Part shown: in pieces, positions 1-14,300 of the stretch
How the letters are laid out: every line of letters begins with the position of its first letter
Numbering within the stretch: position 1 is the stretch's first letter
Origin: Membranipora membranacea
Taxonomy: Eukaryota > Bryozoa > Gymnolaemata > Cheilostomatida > Membraniporidae
NCBI GenBank assembly: GCA_914767715.1
Contig: OU612066.1
Coordinates: 28,370,283-28,434,282 of the forward strand
DNA length: 64,000 bases
Reading direction: 5' to 3'
Made by a program: the position numbers and the translations under genes
Notes under the pieces: generated by a model
What the model saw: the letters and a program-made list of their open reading frames with translations, nothing else
What the model was told of the DNA's origin: nothing
The model's database searches: none

Positions 1-1113
1 AACTTCGGTTGTCATATTGTTGTCACTCAATGACAAAAATCCATCAGAACAGATGTCCAAATAGCACTATTTCCCAGTCCAATGATCAGGATAATCACCA
101 GTGCTGTGAGTGAAGTCTATCTTGACCTACATCGATAAAAAACCTTAGTACTTAGTGTGGGGGGATAATCTTATATCGCTCAGCTTCCAGAACTGATGAT
201 TGGAAATATTTGAAGCAGCTGAACTTGTTAATCACGACGCTGTGTATTTTGTAGCTCAGGTTGATCTATTATCCGTGTTTTTCTAAGTCATGTTTAAATA
301 TGTGAAGTCTTCCTACTGACCCTGAACCAAGGAGTCCTTGCCTGAACTAATCGTAGTTGTAGTCAAGCCGTATCTCAGCACACATTGGTTAATCATCATC
401 AATCATTGTAATCCCTCACTTTGCAGTTGAAAGAGTGTCCACCAGGTTTGTCAAAATCTACTGGGAATTCGTCTTCTCTTTCATGTAAGTATCAAACCTG
501 TACTATAGACACCATTTCTAAGCAAATGACATGCAGAAAAATTCTTCTTTCGTCGAACTAATCCTCCTAAGATCACCAGAAAACAGCATTGGAAGATACA
601 CAGTTGTGGGAAAGGGGAGATTGCATCATTGGATTTTACTTCTTTGTTCGTCAGATATATTTCATTGTTCAGTTTGACAAGAAAATCTCAAGAGCACCCA
701 CAGGAAATGCATAAAAGAATAAAACTATAATATATGGAATGATTGTTCAGCGAGGATGGAGTACATTGTGATCTAGTAACTCAACTATAAGTCAAAAAGA
801 ATTTAAATTAAACAAAAGAAAGTGTTTTAAAACCTTCAGATTAAGATTAATTCAGCTTTAAATGTTGGCCTGTGGATATTATTTACTGTCAGAAATTAGA
901 AAACCATCGTTTTGGAGATACCATAATAAGGAGAGAGCATTGACTAACGATTGAGGGGATGTTTAGAGAAAAATAACTCAAAATGGCTGTTAGGTGGAAG
1001 GAACCAAAGAAAACCGGGAATGAATGAAAAAAAGCACTTCTAGAATCTACTAAGGTATGATCGATGTAAGTCAAGGTGCTACCTCCCGTATCACATACAG
1101 AGATAGCCTGTGA
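1..1113. other. Downstream spacer, no gene seen
   Basis: AT-rich sequence beyond the 3' end of the minus-strand C6orf163-like gene. It must hold that gene's 3'UTR, but I cannot place the polyadenylation site. Open frames here are short and show no recognisable domain or exon pattern. Confidence 0.5.
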
Positions 1114-4100
1114 TCAATGCTTTGTTGGTTTATTTGATTTTGGCCTAGGCATGCCAGTCTTTGAGCGAGGGAAGGCTGGAGATTCGTTGTACGGGTTTTC
1201 CACATTTGGATTGGAATGCCAGCTTGGTACCATGTACCCGGACTGACCAGGATCAAACAGCGGATGTCTGTCTACAAACTGTTGGTAGTCTGCTTGTACT
1301 TTCACCAGCTCATCAAACAAGAGTTCACGCTTATGCTGGATCCTCTCGATTTCCTGATCCCGCCCAGAAATCTGGCTTTCTATTCGGATGATCTCCTCTT
1401 CGATTTTGGCCACCTTGATTATGTGTAATTCTTTTAGCTCAGCCACTTGTTTCAATCTTATTGCATTTTCTTCTTCGTGTGCAGCCTTGACGGCCACCAC
1501 ACGTTCAGAGTCTTTCTTGATTCCTAAATTTGACACGGCCTCTTCTTTCTCTTTAATTAGCTTTCGCTTGGTGGCCTCCAGGGCGCTAGCAGCATCTCTA
1601 TATGAAAGAAATAAGCAGACAAATCAGTCAAATGAAGCAAGGCAAAATATTTGACAACTTGCAAAATATCCAGAGTGCAAGGGTATAGCGCGGGGCTTGA
1701 GTACCATGGGTCCAAGCACCTGTACTCTAGAGAGGATATCTCTCCGTAATGGCGACTTAGTCTTAGACTTGGCAGATATCTGACAGCTTGTAAAATATCC
1801 GTGTTGCAAGGTAGTCATCATAACACTTGCTCTCACCAATAACATCTACGTTAATGATTTTGCTATCATTACCTATTTGATTCCGAAGTGACAATGAGTG
1901 CTCTAAAATTGTCCACTCTCTAGTCAAGAGAGCGCAAAACCTAAACAATTTGTGTCTCAAATCTGGTTTCATGGGCTCTCCTTATAGCAAACAACTTAAT
2001 GTGGCGTTACAACCCCGCTCACACAACATACGGAAAAGAGAGGACACATTAAAAGATACCCCACAATGCAATGACAACTTTTATATAAGTTCTATTCACC
2101 CAGGGAATGCGGGAAACTTTTTTTAATGTTATTCCAGATTTGCCTGACTTGAGTTTTACAAAACTGATAATCCAAACGAGGCTATATTAGCTTGTGTTAC
2201 AATTCAGGTGATAAAGAGCCGTAAGTGTTTTCTTCAAACGAAGCCATAATACTTATGTTTGGGTTACTCACTCAAGTAGTTTGATCTTGATCCGCTCCGC
2301 TTCCTCTTGCTCTTCTTTCCTGGCAGCAGCTACAGCTTCCTTCAGATCCTGAGCACACTTCTCCTCTACCTGGTAACCAAAATCAAAGGTCAGTTTTGGA
2401 GGATGATTTCTTGCGCCTATGACAATTTTCTAAACTTACTACGTAAACAAAGACAGCTTTTTTATAACAAAAAGTCATTTTAATTAAAATACTTCATCTG
2501 CTTCAAAACATGCTAACTTTCTCTGAAGATATTATTGATCCACCTTGCCATTGTTTCGGTTTGTTAATCTGTTCTAACCATTTGCCAACCATTCAAGTAC
2601 CGGCGCCTCAAATCTCTCTCAAAATAATATAAAGATGAATTCTGGCATTGCTGTCTGCTTACAACTTTAAAACACACTTGACCTGCTATAGTGGTCACTT
2701 AATTTGCGGCTGAGATTTACATCGATCACGTGATATACTATTGTATGTATGTCTTTGTGGACTACCTCACGTAGCTTGTGGACAAGTGTAAGGAATTTGG
2801 TGTGATGACCCGAGGTCTATTCCCAGAGTTAGGAGGGAAAGGGCAGACATGAGGTACCCAACCTAAATTCACTCTAACGATCAAAGGTAGACATCCTCAT
2901 AGTGTAGTCTCGATGTAGCGTGGCTGAGGTCTGCAGACTAACAGGCAGTGAAGGATGTACCTCATGTACCTACTTACATCTCTGATAGTTTGTTCCAGTA
3001 GACTATCGGCAGCCTCTCTCTGCTCCTCTAACGCTTCTCTCATCTTATTCTGCATCGCTGTCTCGACCAACAAAGCTTCCTCCTGTAAACAACAATGTAC
3101 AAAAGTATCGGATAAGCATGCTACATGTGCTACATGCTACATGTGCTACATGCTACATGTGCTACATGCTACAAGTGCGGATTCGATGACAACTAACCAA
3201 AGGAGCAACTGTCCGCTGTTACTCCTTGAACAAACTACAGGGCTTGTCATCATTCCAATTGCCCTGCAAAGAGCTGATGGAAAATTAAAATATTTTGGGT
3301 TCAAAACAGTATAGTCTTGGTCTTACCATATAATGGCTGCAAGGATAGGAGATTCTTTTCATTTCAACTTACAAACATCTTTCTTGGCACCTTCTGTCAT
3401 TCAGTTACAGGGCAAAAGTTACTCCCATGCTAATTACAGATGTGGAGATATTATAATAATAAAAAGGTAGCAGCTGAGCAAAATTTGAAAGGCACAGGGT
3501 GGGGGATGTGGGGGTCCTCCGTGCACAATATTCAAAGGGGTATAAGCTAGTCACAATACAAATAATAGTCAGAAAAAGCAGAATGTGTTCTTTGAATTTA
3601 ATTTTGCTTATTTTAAAAAAGTTTCAGGATGTATTATGACTTAGTCTGAGCCCCTACCCCAGACTCTTATCTCCCGCCCCAAAACCTCCCGGCCGGTGGA
3701 GATTATGACTATGTTCAGAAAGCAAAAATTTAATGCGATGTTTTATTCTAAGAATAGTCGGTATTATTCAAGGATGCTAAGTCTGATTCATGTACCTCCA
3801 CCTTTAAGAGTAGGTGTAATTTAATATCACTGACAAACAAAATCTGTTCTTATTATATAAACAAGGCCGTGACCTGCTGCAATGTGTTTAAAATAAATCA
3901 CAATCACCGCACACTTTTCCGATTTCCCAATATTGAGTTGCTTAGCAAAAGTCGAGATCAAAAACACCTCCAATTGATCGCAATAAGCAGCTGTAGTGTT
4001 TTAGCTGATTGACACTCAAGGGTTGAGGGACAAGAGAATGTTTTCAGTTGATTGGATTTCAAAACAACCAAATATGTTGCATTATAAGAGAAACAATTGA

Positions 4101-5466
4101 TCCATTTACAGATAAGCCTTATATTTGTATGAATAAATTATTGATATTTCAATAAAGTATTACTTTCACTTTATTGAACCATGCAAAGGGTTTTATTTTA
4201 GAAATTTGAGAACCAAAACATGTCAAACAGGTTGTTAAATAAAATGAAATAGTTTTCAATTTGGCTGCCAATTCTGTATCGATAAGCTGAAATTTCAATC
4301 GCAAAATTTTGCTTTCAGTGAACGAAATCTAATTTGTGAGTCAATACCCTTTAGCGACTCCGTAAGCTGTCCATTAGCTAATTCAATATCAAGTCTATCA
4401 GCCCAGGAACCAAAAATACCGTTGATAAACATTTCATCTACTAGTGTGGTCACCTTAGTCTCAATAGCAAAATAAATTGACTTATTTAAAATGCATAAAA
4501 TATAATCCCATTCACAGGACAAGTAGACTAAGGCCAATGTCTGAGACCCGCAAAACTCTACTCAACCCAGGTCTGTACATATACGCCTTCCATAAAGGAT
4601 CCAAACGTGTGCATTTTTCATCACATTACAAGCCATTGTAAAATCCAGTCGTAAGTTGTAGACATTTTAAACCGATCTTAAATAATTCTTCCCAAAAGTT
4701 GAATGGCACCACCCAATGGGTCCTTCCGTACAAGGCTACCATATGTATAATAATCAGAGCAAATGTATGCACTTTTCTTGTATCATTAGGCCATTGGAAA
4801 ATCCAACATTGGTGCCGATGTTATATCTCTATCTTCAAAAATTCTTCTCAAATGTTTACCCGGTGGCAGGTCATTAAACAGTTGCTTTGATATAAGAGTG
4901 GGATGAGGGCCACCAATAACATCACGTGGGGGCCTTGCCTTACCTTGATTGCCCGATCATGCTGCTTAGCCAGTCTCCTAATTTGCTTCTCATGATGAGC
5001 TACAGTTTTCTCGATAGCTTCCTTGACAGCTTGCGTCTTGATTGTGTGCGCTGCCTCCCATGTGTCAGCGACAGCTTTCTCTACAGCCAACTGTCTTATC
5101 TTATCAGCTTCTTCTTTAGACTGCCTGTTGATAAAGTCACCTAAATCTGGAACGAGAGAGCAGCATGCATCATAACTGGAACAAAAAACGGAACTGTGCA
5201 GGAACCAAACTGGATACTGGGTACAATGTGGGACGAGCTATTGACCGCCCCTTAATGTTTTAATAGACTGGGAACTTATGCTAGTTGTTATTGCACATAC
5301 CTATTATGCGTTGATGAGTGAAATTCTGAACTTTCACCGGCTTTGTTTCCTCATATCGTCTAGGTACTACCGGTGCACTTGATAGACTGGGAAGCTGGTA
5401 GCTTCTTAGAAGCTGGTTCGGGACGGTACAGGTACGCCTCGCCCTTACTATCTCAGCTGCTGACAT
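1114..5466 (-). CDS. C6orf163-like coiled-coil protein, 5 coding exons
   Basis: Coding exons on the minus strand are 5466-5301, 5140-4944, 3082-2978, 2369-2272 and 1597-1114. All introns are GT/AG and phases join without a break, giving 349 residues; human C6orf163, as I remember it, is about 330. The start is the ATG at 5466; further upstream in-frame sequence follows a likely acceptor and has no ATG. The first 55 residues are basic and Pro-rich. Exons 2 to 5 are a long Glu/Lys/Arg/Ala heptad-type coiled coil. The tail is the best family signature: a block ending DELVKVQADYQQF, then HPLF and PGQSGYMVP, resembling the C6orf163 end. The tail after that is Pro/Asn/Lys-rich. Function is poorly known in any animal. 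A possible non-coding 5' exon lies at about 6548-6474 with a good donor. Another coiled-coil family is the alternative. Confidence 0.68.
2690..2935. repeat. Dispersed repeat, copy 1
   Basis: An intronic segment of the C6orf163-like gene that resembles 13180-13410, an intron of the PGC-1 gene. Shared blocks include GTGATATACTATTG, AATTTGGTGTGATGACCCG, a GACATGAGGTAC/ACATGTGAGGTAC block and ATAGTGTAGTCT, in the same order and spacing. The copies are well diverged, so this is an old repeat family. No coding frame or terminal repeats are evident. Confidence 0.6.
3118..3176. repeat. 16-bp tandem microsatellite
   Basis: About three and a half copies of a 16-bp unit built from CTACATGTG plus CTACATG, immediately next to exon 3 of the C6orf163-like gene. 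Confidence 0.85.
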
Positions 5467-7053
5467 GTCAAAACTTTTTGTCAATAATAACTTTGGGCTG
5501 CTACAAAACAATCAAATCCCATTAGAAAGTGAGACTGACATAAACTTATATATAGCTTATATATAACTCCATAACATAACTACAGATCGCCGAATGTTGA
5601 TTGTAACCAGAAGGAAATTTGATCAGTGTTTACAGTACAGGAAAAGTCACCCATCATACATTCTGGGGGATGCTACAGGATGTGCAAAGCCAAAAAGAAA
5701 ACTAGGAAAGCGACAGCTCAAAAGTGTATATTTTGTCTGGGATAGCAGTAGAGGTAGGATATACTACTGTCAACACGAAACCAATGTGGACAAAGCTATA
5801 ACAAAAATTCAGTGATAATCACACTACTTACTTTTCCATAGCCATGATTAGTATATTTGAGGCTTAGTATATAATCAGTGTGCTTGGTAATTTGAATTGA
5901 CAGGGTAGTAAGAAGAAAGTGCGAAAGGAAGGAAGCTTAGCTGTCTACTGGGAAATAGAAACGGAAGGAAATAAATGTTAGCTCACAATCATGTATAGTC
6001 ATTGATTGGTAAATTCAGAAAAAAAACATCAGAGGATAACAGACAACGATGTCACAACTTCCATTCAAGTTTGAGTACACGATGATCCTATTACTTTTGA
6101 TGAAAGCGTAGTCTAATGGGACAAGCGGCCAATACATAAGGAATGTCATAAAAGGGTGGGGTGTTGGCGCAAGACCGCAGCGTATCATAATTTATGGTTC
6201 GAGGATAACACAAACTAGCTAACTATTTTTTCAGTGCTTACATAATATGTGTGACTTGTAAATTCTGTCACCCTAAAGAATTGATGGCAACAATATATTT
6301 CTATGGTATTGTCCACTCTGCAACTAAATTGAGTATAGCCCGCGTGTGCTCTGCCAACTCTGGTGAATTAATATGTAGCACTAGATCTACTGTATAAAAA
6401 TAAGGCAGTAAATACGGGAGTGTAGAATAAAAGTGCTAGTCTCAATGGAAGGACTGGAAACAATCACTCACCTTGCCAGGTAAAATGCAGAGCTTGTTTA
6501 GAAGAAGGTTTGGACAAATGATGGTTGATATCTGTTGATTCCTCGGCTATGAAAGGGATAGTATGTGTGTATTGTATCCTACAGAAGAGAATGATTCCCA
6601 CTCAACTGCTTTATTTTCTGTAATGTTACCCACCCACAGGCGTAGCCAGTAGAGAATGCAAGTTGTGTCACATATGAGTTGTGGAGGTGCAATTCAGCAG
6701 ATTTTTAGCTGCTTAGAAATGTTAAGTGCACACCAATTGTTTAGGGTACAGGCTTAAAGCTGATTGAAATCATAACCTTTTGTCTATAGTCATGCTTTTT
6801 CATTCACCTGTCTTGAAATTGAAATGTTTACATTTAGCCGATTTACTGCTGCCTGCTAACACCTTGCTCACAAACAATCATCTCTTAAATGGTAGAAAAA
6901 GTAAAAAACTGAAACAAATAGATTTATTATGAGCTATTACCTTGAAACAAGTTGTAAAATAGTAGTATGGTTATAATATATTTACACTTTATTGGTCATA
7001 TAGAGTATTTGATATGTAAAAATTATTATTGTATTACTTCCTCTTTTGCACAT

Positions 7054-7068
7054 GATAACCATAGCAAC
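7054..7068. promoter_or_regulatory. RFX X-box-like site
   Basis: GATAACCATAGCAAC fits the imperfect palindrome bound by RFX factors: half-sites ATAACC and AGCAAC separated by AT. RFX sites are typical of promoters of ciliary genes. It lies between two divergent genes, so its target could be either; the coiled-coil gene is the more natural candidate. The match is to a short consensus and could be chance. Confidence 0.4.
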
Positions 7069-7325
7069 GGGCGGCAGAAACGTCACATCCTAACTTTGTA
7101 GGTCACACACCACGCTACACAGACCTCGTGTAGTGGACTTTCTTCTCAGTAGTTGAGCTGCTTTCCACTTTTTCCCTGGCTGTGAGTATTTTTTCCATCT
7201 TGTCATTACTTGCCCTCTGTTTGAAGCTATGCATTTTGTCCTCAGCAAGTATTTAATTCTGGTTTATTTGTATTATAGGGTAGATAATATGGGAAAGCTA
7301 AATTTGGTCAGTGCTGTGGTGTGTA

Positions 7326-7512
7326 AGATTTTTTTCCAATATTATCAAAATCAGAGCTCAGCAAATTGTTATTTGCAAAATTGAAGTAAGGCAAGGGTCT
7401 GGAACTTTCTTAGAAACCCTGTCTGTACTGTCTCAGTCAACTGTTCCTTGCCTTACTTCAAGTTTGTTAATAACTATTTGCTGAGCTCTGATTTTGATAT
7501 TAGAAAAAAATC
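7326..7512. mobile_element. Inverted-repeat element (MITE-like), about 68-bp arms
   Basis: The left arm (7326-7395) and right arm (7445-7512) are near-perfect reverse complements, from AGATTTTTTT inward through a shared GAGCTCAGCAAAT to GTAAGGCAAGG, around a loop of about 50 bp. No coding potential. The size and structure fit a non-autonomous DNA transposon upstream of the PGC-1 gene. Confidence 0.75.
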
Positions 7513-8371
7513 TCTGGCCAGTTGAATCAGACATATTCCTTGCTGTAGTGTTTGCATGTTGTGATGTGGTTGTTGTTCTAGCAAGGTTGTACTGTAATAA
7601 GAAGTTTGAAAAGTAGGAACACTCATCATCATTATCATTAGTAGTGCTTTGTGTTTCAAACAAATACTCACACTGACAGTGACCTGTTGTTGTACCATTG
7701 ACCTTTGACTAACTTGCTAGCTTTGGTCATCTTCATTCATATCTCCTAGCTAGATTGGCTACTACCTATATATATACATATATAGAATCTCACTAACCTA
7801 GGCGGGGGCCTCTAGGTCTTGATGCTGTTTGAAGACATGCTGAGGATTGAGTTATTAACCATTTCAATGTGCAAGAGTCACGAGTGGCACCGACAATCTA
7901 TAACTTGTGCATTTAATCCTATCGAAACTTTTTATGAGTCCTTCAAACTGCTCGATCTCCCAGTCTGTCGCCCACTCCGTTATTCATCAATTTATTATGG
8001 TACTTGATGCTGTGTCAGCAATATGGATATTATTGGCTCGTGGTATAGCATTTGATATACCATAATCCTTATGCTAAGATGGTCAGGATTGGTTAGTTTA
8101 TTAGTGGATATTTTTTGCCGGTGTAATATTTGTTTGATCGTCACAATTAGCTTTGTCACTCCTTAGGTCAGAGGTAGCTTTTACCTCGTACATTACCGAA
8201 GCGGCTATTAATTGTTCAATTGAAGTTAATAAGATTAAGCCAGCAAAGAGATTACGACTTTTCATAAACCACCTCATGTTTTCTTTATCTTTATGTCTTG
8301 TTTCATTCTTAGACCTCAAGGATAAGGATATACCAGAAACAGAAGTAGAACAGACTCGACAGAGAACAAAA

Positions 8372-11300
8372 ATGGAGATGGTTGATTTTCAGCATTATGC
8401 TGAGAGTTTCTCCTCACCCAGACCAGTGCGAAGACAGCGCAACTCTGTATCTAATAACAGCTTCAGCAATCTGTTTGGTGAAGGATTACTGGACCTAGAA
8501 TGTGATGACTACGCCATATTAGAAGATATGGCTGGAAGCAGGTAATTTTGCAATCACTCGATTCCGCTGCTCCTGATTTTCAAAAGAGTGACAGCATGGT
8601 CCACAATTTCATAGATTGGAATAATCTTACTGTGTACAAAACTTGTCCAATAAGCGTATTTATTACAAGTGATTGCATAGATTTCCTTTGATTGGCGAGA
8701 TGGTGGAGATGGGATAGAGACACTAGATATAACCTGTATGTGGTTTGTCCTGACTCAATTGAACCTCTGACATAACTTCACATAGTTGAAAGGAAGGATT
8801 GTCACTATAACTTGCAAGACTTAACTCCTTACTATCTTATCTATATATATATTTTTTTGTCTGGTTCACAGTGATTCCGATTCAGATGATGAAGTAATCG
8901 ATATCGAGGCCATAGATGAGTTAGGCTCTATTATGGCCAGTCCAGATAAACAGAGTACCTTCTCCTCGGCCCGTACTGCTCCCCGATCTGCTCCTGTATC
9001 TCACAGGAGAGCCTCAGTACCGTCTGAGACAGCTATCCAGCTTACTGGACAGGATAAAATGATGTCCCCTGACAAATCTGCTAAACGCCAGGTAAACAAT
9101 AAGGCTATAAAACAGATCAAGCAATCGATATGTGTGTGTATTACATGATACTGGGTGATATATTAGCCGGGAATGATAATGTAGCTTTTACTAGAAAGGA
9201 AATCAGGATTTCCTCAGGATACATATTTCAGCTTTAGTTTGGAGCATAAACGGTGTACTAGTATTGAATTGGTATGGCCACCTTTATCAAGAAGGCCACC
9301 AAAAATCACCTGAGAGACTTAGTAGACCAGTTATCACCCTGACAACATCCTGAGCGTCTCAAGCCGCCCTTACTTCCATTCAGTTGGTGTACTTGATAAG
9401 ACTGTCACAATTTAGTGATAATCAATCAATTTTACTTTCTACTATTTGTGGGTGTAAGATGGTGGATTACTCGCCAATATCACATGCCATGCTATTAACT
9501 ACAGTCACCTTATAAATTGAAAGTGTAGCGTTATTCTGTTAATGAATAATCAGGATGTTTTTTTCTTCTGATTTTCAATTTATTACTAGTTCTATTAAAA
9601 TCTTGACAGGTCAGTGCTCCATCCATACCTAGAGTGAGACATGATTCGGAACAGATGATCAATGATTTAGTCGCTCTGGAGGGCACTGTTTCATCCTGTG
9701 CCCTGCCTAGCCCGAGTAAACTGATGTCTTTACCTGAGAATGAGGAGCTTATCACTGCTGTCCCATCTCTAGAACAAATAGAGATTGAGGATACTCTGGC
9801 CAGTCAGCATCTCAACAAGGGAGACTTCTCATTGCTAGGTAAGGGAATATTACCTACTTGTGGTTGATACTTGATATCCTAGATGAAAACTAAAACATTT
9901 CAATGAATTTACTTAGTCCGGATATTGTGAGATCAATTTTTCTGTTGATGTCAATGCCAAAATTATGTGTGTTTAATATATGGCGTGGTATTATTTGTCA
10001 GGAATCGAAGGGATTGAGGCTGAGGACTTGGAGAGTTTGTTTGAGCAGTTTGAAGGAGGTATGGTGGTGTTTTATTAGTTAAATGAATTTTGAAGCATAT
10101 ATTTTTGTTATTGCCAGCACAAATAATGATTGTAATAATGGAAATTGATCAACAAAAGCATAACCATAGAAAAGCATAACCTTGGATTTGATATTCACTC
10201 TATTATGTTGCTATCTTACATTCATTTAATATCAATTTCCAGCTACAGAGAGCTCTCCTGAGAAGCCTAAGATTTTGTCACCAATAAGAGTGGCCAAACC
10301 TAAACCTCGACCCCGCCCGCTCACACTAGAAGATTATCGTCGACTTCGTGGTAGCAAATCCCAAACTAGCAGCAATACAGCAAAACCCGGTGAAATTCTA
10401 GTACCATCTACATCAGTCATTACTAAGCTGAATGCTACAGTGGATCTACCAAAGCCTGTGTCAACTATACCAACTAAATCCGTGCCAACTAGCTTGCTCA
10501 AGCCTCATGCTGGTCACAAGACTGGTCCAGTCGTACATAAGGGAGTAGTCCCGCATAAGGGAAAAGTTGTCCCTAATCGTCAACAGCTCTCTGTTTCAAT
10601 ACCAGTTATGCAAGGGGGAGCTAAAACAGCAGTCCTTAGTATACCAGCCGCCCCCTGGTCTGATGGAGCACATGTTATGAGCATGTCCAGCACGACTTCT
10701 GCTACAACTGTCTTACTACAGAATATCTTAGATGGTAAGTATCTTCCATTTTCAGCACTACTCGTATTAGTATCACTGTGATTTGGCAGCCATGAATATA
10801 TACAGATAAAATAGTGTGTGTTTGTATTTATAAATATTGACTGAAAAGCTTGAAATTAAAGGACATGGGAATTTATGAATGAATGCAATGTGTATTGTAG
10901 CTAGCTTTTTGTATAGGAGTGTTAGTAATCCAATGTATTACACAAGGGGCACTGTCATGATTTTGATAGTAATGATAAGTACGGGACCACGTGTAGAGGC
11001 ATTATTTAATCATACATCTAATATAGTAGGATGATGTTGTTGAGTTACAGTCTGTGGTTTATAATAGATAGTGTGCGCTGTATGGCATGGTTTGGTTCAA
11101 CCACGTGGTGATAATCTTAACCTATCAGTTTAGTGGCACTAAGGTGGAAATTGCCTGTAATCCATCAGTGCTAACAGTGTGAAGTAAATGGTTGGAGACC
11201 TGTTCATACATATTATAAAGCAGATTACTCAGCATGTGGTGATCTATGCCCACTTTTCTCTTCATGTTAATTCTTTACCATAGTTTTTAACTACAGCCAT

Positions 11301-14300
11301 TATCGCTATAGTGTTGTGATCTATCTGATTATTTTTAGATCATGATTATTGTAACACTGGGGAACAAAGCAAAGCTAGCAGCAAGCCCCGACCCGCTGAT
11401 TACAATGCATCTAGCCCTAATAAAGCTCCCAGAGCTTCACAACAAAGAGATATTAAAGCTGAACTTACGATGCTACTACAGAAATTACCCGGTATGTGCT
11501 ATGTCGTTAAAATGTTAGCCTTAGTAACTCAATCTGGTTCGCTCGGGCGGTGGCAGCGTCCACCCACAACCCCCCTCTGAAGTCCAATATTGAGAGATCT
11601 GCAATCAATGTGTCATGATCTTGTACTCTAATGAGTCAAAGTTAAGATATCAGTAACAGCTGGTCCAAGGTTACCCAAACAATGATAAAAATTATCGAAC
11701 GCTAATGGTGACTTCGGTTTCTGCCCCCAAAAATACAATACCTTGCCCTCAAGATAACAAAAAAGTAGATCATTTTCCAGCCATTGACACGTCATTACCA
11801 TCGGTTACATAAGGGTATGTTTATCTAAGTAGAAGTACATTAACTATTTATTCATATTAGATGTTGCCAAACACCTGGATTGCCACGTTGACTTATTTGA
11901 AATACTTTACTTTACTTTACTTTTACCGTCTTTTAATTGTTATGAGGTTAAGCAGTGGTCTTGACCTTAGATTAAACATGTGCTGAAATCTTTCTATCAT
12001 TTTTTGTGTATGCTAGGTCGACTACACTAAGGAAAACTTTGCTTTGAACAGATTTGCTGAGAACTTAAACGAGATGAAACAATCACCAACAAGCTCGTGA
12101 AGTCTATTATCAACTTGCATTCTGTATATTGGTGTACACAAGGAGATGCTTCATCGTCATAAGCATAAAAAAATATAATATCACATGGTGCAGCGTGATG
12201 TGCAACGTTAGCCATTTGAATAACAGTCAAACAATTTTCCAATCTGCTTCCAGTTTAAACCCTTATATATTATGTAACCAGTGTTTGACTTTCTCGTTTT
12301 TTTTCATGTTTTTAGAATATATAGCAGCAGTGAGTTCTACAAATCTACAATCTAGTCAACAAACAGATAGTTATAACCGTAGTTTAGTGTCACCATCCAG
12401 TAACTTGAATGGAGAAGTAGTGAGAGAAGAAATAGTTAACACTGGTGCTCAACAATCCGTGCCAAATTCTATAATAAGTCAGTCCCAGCCATCTCAGTGC
12501 GGGTAAGCAATACAAGTACTCACAGTACAATATACACAGCTAAGTTGCTGAAATCTGTGAACATGTTCGTCTTTTGTGGTATGCTAGGGATGGTATATAC
12601 TCAAGTTTACTGCAGCTGTAACTGTAGAATCACATTTTTGACCCTGTACATAATATGTTCATCATTTTATCACTAGGCCTGATATGACTATTAGATGATG
12701 ATATCATTGAATATTAAGCAGATGTTCGCTTGTTATGATTCCATGCATTGTGATGTGGTGTCACTTGATAAGTTTATGTGTTTGTTTAACATATTGGAGT
12801 TGTCCTCCATTGAAAAAATTAAGGGCAGACAAATCCAATATGTTCAACCAATTATGATATTATGTTCATGGCAATATCACCCACTCCAACCTAATGCAAT
12901 TTTGATGATGTTGCTGCTTTTCCATATCATGCTGAATTTGCCTCTTGTTATTTTTAGCTGCGACAGTAAAGCTGAGACTAAAAAACAAATCTCTGAAGTT
13001 TCATCCGGCCAGGTGCAGAATGAGCAAGGTAAAGGATTACCTCGAGCTTATGCCAAACCATTTGGAACAACAAGGTGAGTTACTGTGTATAATGTAGATA
13101 TATAGCTTAGTTTAAACCGCTGAACTGACCTTTCTCAGATTTTTGTTCGTGAACTGCAAGTGGTCGGGATTACCATTCTTGATTCTCAGTCCAAACATTG
13201 ATCTAGTCACAACCCACACTGATCATGTGATATACTATTGCATGTATATCTCTTATCGATAGAGAGTAAACTAATTCACTTTGCATGAGTACCATCACAA
13301 TGAATTTGGTGTGATGACCCGTGGTCAATTTCGGTGGGAACATGTGAGGTACTCAAACCACATCAGAGATACACATTATAATAGTGTAGTCTTGATGTCA
13401 GTGTGGACACAAACCCAGTTTGGTTCCATGTATAGGTGATTCTCCTTTCACACATTAACTTCAAATTATGATGTAGTCGTGGAAGAGGCAGATCTAAGAA
13501 GAGAAAGTACAGGAAGAGACAGAGAGCACCCAGTCCAGATAGCAGCTCTAGTTACAGCTCCTCCTCTTCATCTAGTGAGGAGAGTAGTGACGATCGGTCA
13601 TGTGCGCGATCACATGACCGACGAGACAGCTTCAGCGGCTCCGATAGTTCCTCTCTGTATGAATCTTATAGCTCTGACGAATCAATGACTCGATGCTCAT
13701 CCAGCAACAAAAGAAAATATCAAATGTCACGAAAAAGCAGAAGGAAAACTCCTTCTAATAGGAGATCAAGAAAATCTAGGTGAGGCTTTGTCAGAATAAT
13801 TGCCGATATGAGGTTATATATATATATTTATAAGGTTATTCACAATCTAACATCAAAGTAGCCACTATTTTGTGGCTTATTTGCCTAAGTTTGTTAGCGG
13901 AAATGTGACAAATGTGAAGATATCAGGATGAGTTATATAAATGATAGCCTGCCGTCCTTATATTGATTGTCCTTTATTTTTATAGTCCATCACAGTCAAG
14001 CTGCGCCGGACGGGGCAGACATAAGGTTAGACCTGAAGCTAAGAAGAGAAGAAGGCATAAGAGTGGTAGATCATCTCAATCAGTCAGTCCATATACTAGC
14101 TCAACATCATCAAGGTAATCATTTCATATGAAATTTATAAAACAAATTGATTCTATTTGCACCAATTCTTGGGACAGGCAATCCTCTCCCCTTTCCCTAT
14201 GAAGGGTACCCATGACTGTTTATTAGGATCGCTGTGAATCCATAATGTAGAATCTTTTTGAGAAAATTTCGGAATAGAAGATCTCTATATTCCCACTTGA

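Larger units (their letters stand above)
5467..8312. other. Divergent upstream region between two genes
   Basis: About 2.8 kb between the minus-strand C6orf163-like start and the first coding exon of the plus-strand PGC-1 gene. It holds a probable non-coding 5' exon of the minus gene (about 6548-6474, ending in GTGAGT), an X-box-like site at 7054-7068, a CRE-type core AACGTCAC nearby, and the inverted-repeat element at 7326-7512. A short open frame at 5594-5815 has no family signature. I infer a bidirectional promoter around 6.6-7.2 kb. Confidence 0.5.

Noticed and set aside
5594-5815. 73-codon basic open frame as a small gene
   Set aside because: No splice context, no repeat in a paralogue and no recognised family; not enough to call.
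12695-13078. 127-codon open frame as a separate gene
   Set aside because: It is intron sequence read through into PGC-1 exon 8; the splice acceptor at 12956-12957 fits the neighbouring phases.
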